Shown here: piece by piece, positions 7,956 through 16,349 of the stretch
How the letters are laid out: each line of letters opens with the position of its first letter
How positions within the stretch are numbered: the stretch's first letter is position 1
From: Acidobacteriota bacterium
GTDB taxonomy: Bacteria > Acidobacteriota > Blastocatellia > UBA7656
DNA: 37,435 nt
NCBI GenBank assembly: GCA_016201275.1
Contig: JACQDB010000021.1
Location: 1 to 37,435 of the forward strand
Direction: 5' to 3'
Notes under the pieces: model-generated
The model's input: only the letters and a program-made list of their open reading frames with translations
Databases searched by the model: none
What the model was told of the DNA's origin: nothing
Translations under genes and position numbers: made by a program

Positions 7956-8172
7956 GAAATCTCCTTGAATTTATTGCAGCATGATTGTGAATCTTTCTGG
8001 CGATGCCCAGCAAGTCAAATCACATTATTTACTTTTGAATTTAGATTGCCTGTCTATAGGGAACGACGCAGCGGCCTTCAGGCGGCTTCTCCGCAGGGCA
8101 AATCGGCCAGCCCGTTTACGACTGGTTCACCAAGCAACGATTCCCGTTCAGGCCGTGGTAGTGCCAAACAAG

Positions 8173-8296
8173 TAATGTTGAAGTGAGAAGGATTGAACCT
8201 ATGAGTAGCTCCTATGAAGCTAAATCATACATCACTCCTACAAAGCGAAACCGGCGCAGTTGGTTGCTGGTCGAGCCTTACTTTTTTTGCACTACC
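8173..8296 (+). repeat. 124-bp dispersed repeat, copy 1
   Basis: The stretch matches 19148-19271 along its whole 124 bases without an obvious length change (roughly four in five bases identical). Shared blocks include GCGAAACCGGCGCA, TTGGTTGC and CGAGCCTTACTTTTTT. It ends at the TA that flanks MITE copy C. Confidence 0.8.
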
Positions 8297-8298
8297 TA

Positions 8299-8394
8299 GA
8301 GCGGGTCGCAGAATTCCAGAGACATCCTATATCTTGTAGATGGTTACGCTATCACACACAATACCTGGACAAAATCCATTTACATGACACCCTC
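8299..8394 (+). mobile_element. MITE family 1, copy C (96 bp)
   Basis: It begins GAGCGGGTCGCAGAATTCCA after a TA (8297-8298) and ends GACACCCTC. The core reads TATATCTTGTAGATGGTTA then CACACAATACCTGGACAAAAT. The right flank is AC instead of TA. Confidence 0.8.
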
Positions 8395-8579
8395 ACCTAT
8401 GGCGTTTCAACGTCCTTCGCCAGAGAGCTTGAGCCGCTTTGTGACCAGCAAGGCTAAAGCCGCGTCGAAAAGCACGCTCAAGCGCGCTAACCGAGCGTTG
8501 CCGCCTTGCTAACCAGCGCTCAAAGCGCTGATCTGTGAGCCAACCGCCAAACCCGATTCATCGGGCTGAATCGCTTTTG

Positions 8580-11105
8580 TTACTTACTCGCCTGCGCTTT
8601 CAAGGTCTTCGGCAGACTGATCAAATTGGCCAGCAAACGATAAGCGCCTGCATTCCATTCTTGCAACGGCGCGGATAAATTCAGCCCCGTATAAACAAAA
8701 GAACCGTCTTCGTAACGGGCGAAAAGCAACAAGCCTTGCGGTGCTTGGGCGTCGGCATTTTTGGCTTCCAGCAATGCTTCATACTCCTGCGCCCATTCTT
8801 GTGCCGGATAGCAAGCGACGATCTTCGGCCACCCTTCAAAATCTTTCGCGGTGATTTGATTGGGCTTCGACAGCACCAGATGTTCAGCTTTGACCTGCGT
8901 AAAAAGCCCGGTTTTATTAGTGATTTTTTCACTCGACAACTTGATGGCAAAGGGCGCAAACGACTGACGATTGAAGATCGAACTCCAGAAGCCGGGTTGT
9001 TGATTGAACACCACCAAGTTGCCGCCACGCCTGGCGTATGCCAACAGGCAGCGGTTTTTTGCGCGCAGATTCGCATCCCGCGTATAAGCCAACGCATCAA
9101 TAATAATCGTATCGAAGCGCGAAAGATTGGCGCAGGTTTGATTGACCGCTTCGCCATTGCTCGTGCCGTGAACGCCTGCACCGATTTCGTCAGCCGACAG
9201 GGCGACGTGTTCAACTCCCAAAACCGTCAGCGCCGTCGCCATGATCGAATCGCTTTCGCCCACGTAGCCGACTTTCAAATTCTCCGCAGTGTCGCAGTCC
9301 ATCACCTGCACAGGGATTTTAATAGACGCCAACGCCTCCGGCGCGGCGGGGCGTTCGCGGCGCAGTTCCAGCAACACCTCCGGCGACAGCGGCGGCTTCA
9401 TAATCGGCAAACGCAATTTCAACCGCACCGTCACTTCTTCATCTTCATTGACGAAGTGTATGGGCAGCGGTTCGTAGCTCTCCGATTGCAAAGCCAGCGG
9501 CACCACCCACAGCGCACCTTTGAACGCGCCGCGTGTGTGATTACGAAGCCGCACCGTCAATTCCACATCTCGCGGCGCAGTCCAATCTTTAACAAAGGCG
9601 GCTGAGGGCTTGACCGAAATTTCAAAAGGCGGCGCGACCGCAAAGCGCTGCGCCACCGGCAAGGTGAGCGTGACGCGCCCTAAATTCACTTCGGCGTAGG
9701 CCAGCAACACGTTGCCCAAAAGCTCGTCGGATAAGCGCAACGCCGAAGCCGGATAAAAATTTTCAGCATCAAGATGCAGGGAATACGGCTCCGTCACAGG
9801 CGTAGCTTTCGTGGTTTGCCAATGCAGTGCCTGCGCCACGCGACTATAAGGCGGAACATTGAAGACCGCTGAGGTTTTGAAGGCCAGCGGTTGACCGGGC
9901 AACGCCAACCCTTCGGGCGTATGAAAGACCATCGCCAGATTGTTGTTGCTGTCGTTGTGAAAGATGAATTGCGCGTTGACGCTTTCGCCCTGCGCGATCC
10001 GCTTATCTTCGATAAGCAATTCGCCGCGCACTCCCAAGGTGAGCGCCATCACGCGCTCCAGAGTTTCGATGAAACGCAGCACGCGAAAAAACTCTCGACC
10101 ATAGCGCTCGCGCAAAGTTGCGACCGAACCTTCGGCGCGTTTTTCCAGCAACTTGTCGGTCAAGCCTTCCAGCAACTTATCCGGCGCGGTCAATAATTCG
10201 CTCGCCGGATAACCGCCGATGATCGGCTGGGCGACCGACAGGCGCAACTTTTCCGGCAACGTAAAGCCCTCGAAAAACGACGCGCCAACGCGCATCTGTT
10301 CGCCCGAAGCTGACAACGCCAGCCGATAAAAAATATTCGCTTGCGGCGTGACCGCGTTTGTCGGCGCGACAGGAAACGGCGCGGCGGCGCTGAACGGTCT
10401 GCCGCAAATGGCATCCAATTCGTTGACGTTGAGAATGACTTCGGCGTGGTTGGCATCGGTCTTCAAAAATAACCGCCTTGCCTGCCAAGCCTCAGAATCG
10501 GCTCCTGTAGCCAGTTTCGTGTCAGCGGCAGCATCGAATGCTGCGACCAGCATTCGCCCGACCGCCTGTTGCTGGCCGTCGCCGGTTTTGCCATCGTAAG
10601 CGGAAATGAGTACGTCTGGGTGAAGGCTGCGTATCGCCCGCAGCATTTTTTTCGTCGCTTCATCCTTGCCCCAATTGCCGAAGGCTTCGGCAGCGGAGTC
10701 GGTAAAGCCGAAATCGCGCAGGTTTAAAAAGTACACATCCGCGCCTATGGCTTGCGCCGCCTGCAACGCCTTGCGGGTTTGCCGGACGCCGGATGCTTCA
10801 TCCGCTGCAACCGGCGTGGCGTCGTTGTCGGCTTCGTTGCGAGTCGCCAGAATGATGGAGACTTTGGCACCCAATTTATGATGGCAATAATCGAGAGTGG
10901 CAAAATCTACATCTTCGAGTTTGGTCGCCACACAGGCCAAGCCATATGGATTCGTCAAATCCTTCAAGGCTTCGGCAATCGCAGCGATGCCTTGCGAAGT
11001 GGCTAGTGGTTGGCGCTGCGCGTAAAGCGACCGAGGCGTAAGCCAAGGAAAAGCGTTCGCTAATGAAGCGGTCAACAGCACAATAATGAGAATAATCTTT
11101 CGCAT
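8580..11105 (-). CDS. Secreted PIG-L (LmbE)-like protein with degraded active site and GATase-like C-terminus
   Basis: The 841-residue protein starts with a signal peptide (MRKIILIIVLLTASLANA). Residues 40-195 have the layout of PIG-L/LmbE zinc deacetylases: a beta strand and motif, a VSIILATRNE strand, a Gly-Ala-Asp-Val-Tyr-Phe-Leu block and HPDVLISAYDG. The zinc motif AHPDDE is replaced by ATKLEDVD (60-67), and the GHxDH-type motif by TGDGQQQAV (174-182), so the metal ligands are gone. The middle (about 350-600) looks like beta-sandwich domains (NEW3-like). The C-terminal 200 residues (FDTIIIDALAYTR, ARRGGNLVVFNQ) look like a class I amidotransferase-like (ThuA-type) fold. It probably binds rather than cleaves a glycan; this is inference. 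The ATG at 11105 lacks a strong ribosome binding site. Confidence 0.8.
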   Translation of the reverse strand: MRKIILIIVLLTASLANAFPWLTPRSLYAQRQPLATSQGIAAIAEALKDLTNPYGLACVATKLEDVDFATLDYCHHKLGAKVSIILATRNEADNDATPVAADEASGVRQTRKALQAAQAIGADVYFLNLRDFGFTDSAAEAFGNWGKDEATKKMLRAIRSLHPDVLISAYDGKTGDGQQQAVGRMLVAAFDAAADTKLATGADSEAWQARRLFLKTDANHAEVILNVNELDAICGRPFSAAAPFPVAPTNAVTPQANIFYRLALSASGEQMRVGASFFEGFTLPEKLRLSVAQPIIGGYPASELLTAPDKLLEGLTDKLLEKRAEGSVATLRERYGREFFRVLRFIETLERVMALTLGVRGELLIEDKRIAQGESVNAQFIFHNDSNNNLAMVFHTPEGLALPGQPLAFKTSAVFNVPPYSRVAQALHWQTTKATPVTEPYSLHLDAENFYPASALRLSDELLGNVLLAYAEVNLGRVTLTLPVAQRFAVAPPFEISVKPSAAFVKDWTAPRDVELTVRLRNHTRGAFKGALWVVPLALQSESYEPLPIHFVNEDEEVTVRLKLRLPIMKPPLSPEVLLELRRERPAAPEALASIKIPVQVMDCDTAENLKVGYVGESDSIMATALTVLGVEHVALSADEIGAGVHGTSNGEAVNQTCANLSRFDTIIIDALAYTRDANLRAKNRCLLAYARRGGNLVVFNQQPGFWSSIFNRQSFAPFAIKLSSEKITNKTGLFTQVKAEHLVLSKPNQITAKDFEGWPKIVACYPAQEWAQEYEALLEAKNADAQAPQGLLLFARYEDGSFVYTGLNLSAPLQEWNAGAYRLLANLISLPKTLKAQASK

Positions 11106-11515
11106 AAAAAACAGAGTATTAAACGCCCCCTGACGATTTCGGTTTAGTTTATCAAATGAACGCTCGCGCCGCCTCTGTCAATCTGCACCTACAGGCTTGC
11201 ATCAACCGTATGGCTTATGAATAAGTAGCCAGTAGATTGGCGAAGGTTCGAGGTTCGCCAACCCCAATGACATTCCCAGCGAATTTGGCAGATGCTGCGG
11301 ATCATCGCGGATCCTCGCGGCTCATCCGTCCCCATCCACTCAAATCCGCCGCCTCCGCTGGGAATTCACGCAATGAATTCGTCTCGGTAATTTTCCGTCG
11401 TCTGACTGCGCCGCCGCACGGATGATTCATGTCGTTTTCTTGACAAGGATGCCTGCGCTTACTACTATTTTTCGTCTTGCGGTAAGGCAATTTTCACGAT
11501 TATGGGAGACAGCTA
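11106..11515. other. Divergent intergenic region before glgA
   Basis: The 410 bases carry the glgA promoter (11440-11468) and a hairpin TTGGCGAA / TTCGCCAA (about 11236-11260). No gene was recognised; short frames on both strands lack ribosome binding sites and domains. Confidence 0.5.
11440..11468 (+). promoter_or_regulatory. Sigma-70-type promoter of glgA
   Basis: TTGACA (11440-11445), a spacer of exactly 17 bases and TACTAT (11463-11468) make a near-consensus promoter. Transcription would start near 11475, about 40 bases before the TTG start codon. Confidence 0.7.
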
Positions 11516-12946
11516 TTGAACATCCTTTTTGCGGCATCGGAGGCTGTCCCCTACGCCAAGACCGGCGGACTTGCCGACGTAGCAGGGGCGCTGCCGAAAG
11601 CCTTGGCGCGACTAGGCCACCGCGTCCGCCTCGTCCTGCCGCGCTACAATCTTGACCCCATACTGCAACGCAGCGAACGGCTGCCGGAACTCTTGACGGT
11701 TCCTTTTGATGGCGGTGTCCGGCAATCTTCGGTCTTCATAGATCGCACAGGCGAAGTGCCTGTTTATTTCATAGACGCGCCGGAATTTTTTTTTCGCAGC
11801 AAACTCTACGGCGAACGCGACGACCCTGACCGCTTCGCCTATTTCAGCCGTGCCATTTTGGAATTGGCCAAAGCCTTCAATGAACAGTTCGATATTCTGC
11901 ACCTCAACGACTGGATGACAGGTCTAGTGCCGTTGTACTTGAAAACCGTCTATGGGCGCGACGGGGTGTTGGCGCATACGAAAACTTTATTCACCATTCA
12001 CAACCTGGCTTTTCATGGGTTATTCAGCCCTTATGCAACCGGCAAATATGGTTTGCCCGAATGGGTGAATCGCACCGATGGCGGCATCGAATTTCACGGC
12101 GTGTCGAGTATGTTGAAAGCCGGTCTGGTGTTTGCCGATGCCATTTCCACGGTCAGTCCGCGCTACAGTCAAGAGATTCAAACGCCGGAATACGCTTATC
12201 AATTTGATGGTTTGCTGCGCGCTCGTCGGCATAAACTTTTCGGCATACTCAACGGCGTAGATTACGACGAATGGAGTCCCGAAAACGACACTCACATCGC
12301 TGCACGATTTTCCGAACACGATTTAAGCGGCAAGCGCGAATGCAAAAAAGATGTGCTGCGCGCTTTTGGTTTGCGCGAAGATTTGCACCAGCCGTTGATT
12401 GGCTGCGTGTCGCGGCTGTCCGATCAGAAAGGCATTGATTTAATTTTGGAAGTCATCTGGCGGGTGTTGGACCGGGGCGCGAATTTCGTGCTGATCGGTT
12501 CGGGAGCGGAATATTTTGAACACGCCTTTCAAGCCTTGCGCGATGCGCGTCCGCAACAGGTGGGCGTCTATTTCGGTTTATCGAATGAGTTGGCGCATAA
12601 AGTCGAAGCCGGTGCGGATCTGTTTTTGATGCCGTCGCGGTTCGAGCCTTGCGGGTTGAATCAACTGTACTCGTTGAAGTACGGCACGGTGCCGATTGTG
12701 CGCGCCGTCGGCGGCCTCGATGACACCATACAAAATTTCAATCGCGCCAACGGGCAGGGCAACGGCTTCAAGTTCTATGATTATCAGGCCGACAAACTGT
12801 TGGAAAAAATTTACGAAGCCCTGATGGTCTATACCGATAAAGCGTTGTGGCGAACCTTGATGCTCAACGGCATGAAGATGGATTATTCGTGGGCGGTGTC
12901 GGCGCGACACTACCTGGCTTTGTACGAGAGGCTGACGCGCCGATGA
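11516..12946 (+). CDS. glgA: Glycogen synthase (ADP-glucose type)
   Basis: The 476-residue protein is a GT5 glycosyltransferase that extends glycogen from ADP-glucose; its length matches the family. The N-terminus MNILFAASEAVPYAKTGGLA includes the KTGGL motif (15-19) that binds the sugar nucleotide. HLNDWMTGL (129-137), SRLSDQKGIDL and the C-terminal SRFEPCGLNQLY with YGTVPIVRAVGGLDDT are conserved family blocks. The start is TTG at 11516, supported by GGGAG eight bases before it and by the fact that the conserved N-terminus begins exactly there. No other glycogen genes (glgB, glgC, glgP) lie in the window. A thioredoxin gene follows after 173 bases. Confidence 0.95.
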   Translation: MNILFAASEAVPYAKTGGLADVAGALPKALARLGHRVRLVLPRYNLDPILQRSERLPELLTVPFDGGVRQSSVFIDRTGEVPVYFIDAPEFFFRSKLYGERDDPDRFAYFSRAILELAKAFNEQFDILHLNDWMTGLVPLYLKTVYGRDGVLAHTKTLFTIHNLAFHGLFSPYATGKYGLPEWVNRTDGGIEFHGVSSMLKAGLVFADAISTVSPRYSQEIQTPEYAYQFDGLLRARRHKLFGILNGVDYDEWSPENDTHIAARFSEHDLSGKRECKKDVLRAFGLREDLHQPLIGCVSRLSDQKGIDLILEVIWRVLDRGANFVLIGSGAEYFEHAFQALRDARPQQVGVYFGLSNELAHKVEAGADLFLMPSRFEPCGLNQLYSLKYGTVPIVRAVGGLDDTIQNFNRANGQGNGFKFYDYQADKLLEKIYEALMVYTDKALWRTLMLNGMKMDYSWAVSARHYLALYERLTRR

Positions 12947-12978
12947 TTGTCGGTTATAGTGTTATTCAAGACTGAGTG

Positions 12979-13095
12979 ATGAGGACTGAGGACTGAGTGT
13001 TTGAATAGAGGAAGGCAGAATGATAAGAAGGCGCTTCTTGAGGGTTCGTCATTTCTCCTTCATCCTTCAGGGTTTCTGAGTGGCTCAGTCCTCAT
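12979..13095. repeat. Inverted repeat ATGAGGACTGAG / CTCAGTCCTCAT
   Basis: Arms of 12 bases at 12979-12990 and 13084-13095 are perfect and 93 bases apart. The left arm is followed by a second GACTGAG. It fills most of the glgA-trxA gap. With such a wide spacing it may be a small decayed element rather than a terminator. Confidence 0.55.
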
Positions 13096-13119
13096 TACGA
13101 AAATATTTGGAGGTTGATA

Positions 13120-13452
13120 ATGAGTGAATATGTAGGCGAAGTGAATGACGAGAATTTCGAGAAAGAAGTTTTGCAGGCATCCACGCCGGTTTTAGTGGAT
13201 TTCTGGGCAGAATGGTGCGGCCCCTGTATCGCTTTGGGGCCGACCGTCGAAGCCGTCGCCCAGGATTATCAGGGCAAAGCCAAAGTCGTCAAACTCAATG
13301 TGGATTTCAGCCAGCAGGTCGCGCCGCGATTGGGCATACGCGGCATTCCGACATTGATTCTTTTCCAGAGCGGCAACGAAGCCGAACGCATCATCGGCAT
13401 GACGAGCAAGGATAAAATTGCTCAGATGATTGACAAGGCTCTAGGCGTTTAA
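13120..13452 (+). CDS. trxA: Thioredoxin
   Basis: The 110-residue product is a classical cytoplasmic thioredoxin that reduces protein disulfides. It has the active site WCGPC (residues 32-36) after VDFWAE, and the cis-proline in RGIPTLILF (Pro77). The residue after the second cysteine is Ile, where most thioredoxins have Lys. The ATG at 13120 has GGAGG seven bases before it and is preferred to an in-frame TTG at 13114. A hairpin without T-run follows the gene. Confidence 0.95.
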   Translation: MSEYVGEVNDENFEKEVLQASTPVLVDFWAEWCGPCIALGPTVEAVAQDYQGKAKVVKLNVDFSQQVAPRLGIRGIPTLILFQSGNEAERIIGMTSKDKIAQMIDKALGV

Positions 13453-13476
13453 GTCATCATCTTCGATACCCAAAGG

Positions 13477-13505
13477 GCAGGCGCATCTTTAAGAGGTGCG
13501 CCTGC
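13477..13505 (+). terminator. Hairpin downstream of trxA
   Basis: GCAGGCGCA and TGCGCCTGC form a 9-bp perfect stem with an 11-base gap. It begins 24 bases after the trxA stop. The lack of a T-run makes a true intrinsic terminator uncertain. Confidence 0.5.
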
Positions 13506-13559
13506 ACGTCTGTTGCAGCAGTCGCCGAATCCACCTTCCCGACATCAGAGCCAGTTTGC

Positions 13560-13685
13560 GATCACGGTTTGGGGGCGAGACAGGTGTGTTTGCTGGCGCA
13601 AAAACCATAAATTCATACGGGGAGCGCGGCGGTTCACTTCCGCCTTCTTGCGGCGGCGCTGTAAAGGTCCGCGCTCGCCGTGATC
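13560..13685 (+). promoter_or_regulatory. Structured region upstream of purA
   Basis: GATCAC + GGCGAG (13560-13565, 13574-13579) can pair with CTCGCC + GTGATC (13674-13679, 13680-13685). A competing stem GAGCGCGG (13622-13629) / CCGCGCTC (13669-13676) overlaps the first by three bases. Inside, CCGC and GCGG form a small hairpin. This looks like a folded leader for purA; it matches no purine riboswitch that I recognise. Confidence 0.35.
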
Positions 13686-13746
13686 CTTTTCGGCATCAGC
13701 GAAGTCTGGCGGAAGGCAATCGTCGGGCAATGAATTCAGGAAAAAC

Positions 13747-15048
13747 ATGAAAAACATTGTGGTAATCGGAGCGCAATGGGGCGACGAAGGCAAAGGCAAA
13801 ATCGTGGATATTCTTGCGCCACATTTTGACATCATTGCCCGTTATCAGGGCGGTCATAACGCCGGGCATACGGTTTACATAGGCGAAAGAAAATTCGTTC
13901 TGCGGCTGATTCCTTCGGGCATACTGCAACCCGACAGCTTGTGCGTCATCGGCAATGGCGTCGTCGTCAGCCCGCAAGCCTTCAATCTTGAAGTTGAAGA
14001 GTTGCGCCATCTGAATGTCGAATGCGAAGGCCGTTTGTTGGTGTCGGACCGGGCGCATCTGATTTTGCCCTATCACGCCGCGCTGGATCGCGCCAGGGAA
14101 CATCGGCTCGGCAAAGACGGCGTCGGCACTACGCTTAGAGGCATAGGCCCGGCTTATGAAACCAAAGCCGCACGCACCGGCATACGTGCAGGAGATTTGC
14201 ACCATCCCGATTGGCTCAGAGAAAAGATTCGCCTCAATGTCGAAGCCGCGAATCGAGAGATTGCCGCCAGCGGCGGCGAAATTCTTAACCCCGAAATTCT
14301 GCTTGATGAGTTCATGCCTGACGCCATGAAACTGCTGCCGTTCGTCAAAGACACGGCCACCATGTTGAACGCGGCGGTGCGACAAGGCAAAGCCATTTTG
14401 CTGGAAGGGGCGCAGGGGACGATGCTCGATTTGGACTTCGGCACTTATCCGTTTGTCACCTCGTCGAGCGCCACGGCGGGCGGCGCGGCGACCGGCACAG
14501 GGCTTGCGCCGAAATCCATCACCGGCGCTTTGGGCATCACCAAAGCCTACACCACAAGAGTTGGCGGCGGCCCTTTTCCGACGGAGTTGGGCGATGCAGC
14601 GGGGACGTTGCTGCGCGAAAAAGGCAATGAATACGGGGCTGTTACCGGTCGCCCGCGCCGTACAGGCTGGTTCGATGCGGTGGTGGTGCGCTATTCGGCG
14701 ATGCTCAATGGCCTAGACTCACTGGCCTTGACGAAGCTCGACGTGCTGGACGATTTCGACGAAATCAAAATCTGCACAGCCTACCATTATCGCGGCGCAG
14801 TGTTGACCGAAATTCCTTACGGCGCGAATGTGTTGGCAGAGTGCGAGCCGGTTTATGAAACCGTGAAGGGCTGGCGACAGAGTACCATAGGCATCACTCG
14901 CTATGAAGAGTTGCCCCAGGCCGCTAAAGATTACATAGCGCGATTGGAAGAGCTTTGCGAAACCCCTGCGGGGATTATTTCGACCGGGCCGGAACGCTCG
15001 GAGACCATCATCCGCGAAGGCTCGGCCATCCGCGAATGGATGAAGTGA
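13747..15048 (+). CDS. purA: Adenylosuccinate synthetase
   Basis: The 433-residue enzyme joins IMP and aspartate, using GTP, in the first step of AMP synthesis. The N-terminal GAQWGDEGKGKIVD (residues 7-20) is the IMP/GTP-binding signature with the catalytic Asp. QGGHNAGHT, GVGTTLRGIGPAYETKAARTGIR, LLEGAQGTMLDLDFGTYP and GAVTGRPRRTGWFD are conserved blocks. The length is normal for the family. AGGA lies six bases before the ATG. The gene ends in front of a perfect hairpin shared with the convergent tlpA-like gene. Confidence 0.97.
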   Translation: MKNIVVIGAQWGDEGKGKIVDILAPHFDIIARYQGGHNAGHTVYIGERKFVLRLIPSGILQPDSLCVIGNGVVVSPQAFNLEVEELRHLNVECEGRLLVSDRAHLILPYHAALDRAREHRLGKDGVGTTLRGIGPAYETKAARTGIRAGDLHHPDWLREKIRLNVEAANREIAASGGEILNPEILLDEFMPDAMKLLPFVKDTATMLNAAVRQGKAILLEGAQGTMLDLDFGTYPFVTSSSATAGGAATGTGLAPKSITGALGITKAYTTRVGGGPFPTELGDAAGTLLREKGNEYGAVTGRPRRTGWFDAVVVRYSAMLNGLDSLALTKLDVLDDFDEIKICTAYHYRGAVLTEIPYGANVLAECEPVYETVKGWRQSTIGITRYEELPQAAKDYIARLEELCETPAGIISTGPERSETIIREGSAIREWMK

Positions 15049-15057
15049 AGGAATTGA

Positions 15058-15111
15058 GTTGAGAGGCGGACGTTGACCGCCGCAATGCGTGGTCAACGTC
15101 CGCCTCTCAAC
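15058..15111. terminator. Perfect 21-bp hairpin between convergent genes
   Basis: The arms at 15058-15078 and 15091-15111 are perfectly complementary, around a 12-base loop. The outer part is GTTGAGAGGCGG / CCGCCTCTCAAC, shared with the dispersed hairpin family of this window. It lies nine bases after the purA stop and 41 bases from the stop of the facing gene, a good place for a bidirectional terminator, although no long T-run follows on either strand. Confidence 0.6.
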
Positions 15112-15152
15112 CGTGCGATTCTGATTTCTTGTTTAGCCTCTTCGAATCATCT

Positions 15153-15812
15153 CTACGAACTCGCAAGAGCGCGGTTGATAGCGGTATCGAGTTTCGCTGC
15201 GTCGTCGTCACTGTAACCAATCAAATGAGCGATGACTTTGCCGCTGCGGTCAAAGACCAAGGTTTGCGGGATAGAGCTTTCTTCGTTTCCCAGATAGGCG
15301 ACAAACATTTCGTTGCTGGCCATGCCGACGGTGTAATTGATGCCAAATTGCTTGATAAAATTGCGAATTGCTTCGGGCGACGAACGGCCTTGATCGTCTA
15401 TGTGCAAGCCCACGACCTCGACACCTTTATCGCGCAAATCTTTGTCTATGCGAACCAGTTGCGGTATGCCTTTGCGACACGGCGGACACCAGGTCGCCCA
15501 GAAATCCAGCACCACAACCTTGCCTCTGTAATCGGAGAGTTTGAACGAGCCGCCGCTGATTTTCGGCACCTCGAAATCGGGCGGCGCTTTTTTCGTCGCC
15601 GCCGGCGGCGTTGATTTGTTGGCTTCCGACCCATTCGCTGACGAAGCGGTGGGCGTTGCGGGTGCGGTTCCCGGCAGCACCGTATCGGTCACTGCTTTGC
15701 CTTCATCGTTATGCGTGAGCAAGGTGTAACCAATGGTCGCCACCATCGCCGCGACGATCAAAGTAGCGATGACGCGGCCTGCTGTCCAGAATTTTTCCTG
15801 CCGATCAGACAT
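15153..15812 (-). CDS. Membrane-anchored TlpA/ResA-like thioredoxin-fold protein
   Basis: The 219-residue product has one N-terminal membrane segment (about residues 13-32), a Pro/Ala/Thr/Ser linker to about residue 80, and a thioredoxin-like domain facing the periplasm. FKLSDYRGKVVVLDFWATWC leads into the CPPC active site (109-112); SSIPQTLVFDRSGKV holds the cis-proline. Such proteins reduce disulfides outside the membrane, for example in cytochrome c maturation, but no cytochrome gene is near. GGAGG lies about eight bases before the ATG. It sits 24 bases downstream of yacG and is probably cotranscribed. Confidence 0.9.
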   Translation of the reverse strand: MSDRQEKFWTAGRVIATLIVAAMVATIGYTLLTHNDEGKAVTDTVLPGTAPATPTASSANGSEANKSTPPAATKKAPPDFEVPKISGGSFKLSDYRGKVVVLDFWATWCPPCRKGIPQLVRIDKDLRDKGVEVVGLHIDDQGRSSPEAIRNFIKQFGINYTVGMASNEMFVAYLGNEESSIPQTLVFDRSGKVIAHLIGYSDDDAAKLDTAINRALASS

Positions 15813-15836
15813 TCCATAAACCTCCGACTTGTTTGC

Positions 15837-16007
15837 TTATTCGTGCGGGATTTCGGCCTTTTCCTCCGTATCTGGCAACGCCGTTTCGACGCGATAATCT
15901 TCCGCTGACCAATTGCCCAGATCAATGATGCGACAACGCTCCGAACAGAAAGGGCGGTCGGGGTTGCCTTCCCATACCGTGGTTTTTTTGCATATCGGAC
16001 ACTTCAT
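15837..16007 (-). CDS. yacG: YacG-like zinc-binding protein
   Basis: This small protein of 56 residues has four zinc-ligand cysteines in the YacG pattern: CPIC (C3, C6) and FCSERC (C21, C25), followed by RIIDLGNWSAEDYRV, the family signature. In E. coli YacG inhibits DNA gyrase by binding GyrB. AGAGG lies nine bases before the chosen ATG at 16007; an alternative ATG at 16016 would add three residues. A longer frame up to 16262 has no similar support. Confidence 0.88.
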   Translation of the reverse strand: MKCPICKKTTVWEGNPDRPFCSERCRIIDLGNWSAEDYRVETALPDTEEKAEIPHE

Positions 16008-16349
16008 AAATTCCATCCTCTGTGTTTGCTGATGTGCTTTTATGATACTACGAAACCATCGCGCTTGGCAGCCTCGTAAGTCGCCGCAACACGCCAGTGA
16101 AAGCAAATTTTTCTGCGTTGCTGGTGCGCCTGCGGTTATGGTGTCCGCCTCCACGATATGGGGTAAATAATTTTGCCAAGCCATTGCCGCACAATTTTTT
16201 TTCACCCGCGCTCTCCTCGTAAACCGCCCCGGCATTGCGCTAATCAACCGCATCATATTCACAATATTTATCCCCGCAACGCGGAATAATTATTGCTCCT
16301 TTCAATCATCTACTTTTTATAGACAGGTAATGATGGAGGTCTAATCATA
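16008..16349. other. Divergent intergenic region, yacG / FecR gene
   Basis: These 342 bases separate two divergent genes. GGAGG lies 11 bases before the FecR start. TATCAT on the minus strand about 30 bases before yacG is a plausible -10 site. Nothing else was recognised. Confidence 0.4.

Larger units (their letters stand above)
7956..8579. other. Repeat-bearing intergenic region
   Basis: These 624 bases contain a 124-bp repeat (8173-8296) directly followed by MITE copy C (8299-8394). Near 8552-8565 a short CCCGAT/ATCGGG hairpin might terminate the minus-strand gene that stops at 8580, but only three T follow. No gene was recognised. Confidence 0.6.

Noticed and set aside
8736-9605. 289-residue plus-strand open frame inside the PIG-L-like gene
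   Set aside because: It is a His/Arg/Gln-rich shadow of a gene with a signal peptide and domain structure on the minus strand.
11516-11518. Idea that glgA is missing its start because no ATG is found
   Set aside because: The TTG at 11516 has GGGAG at good spacing and the conserved N-terminus begins exactly there.
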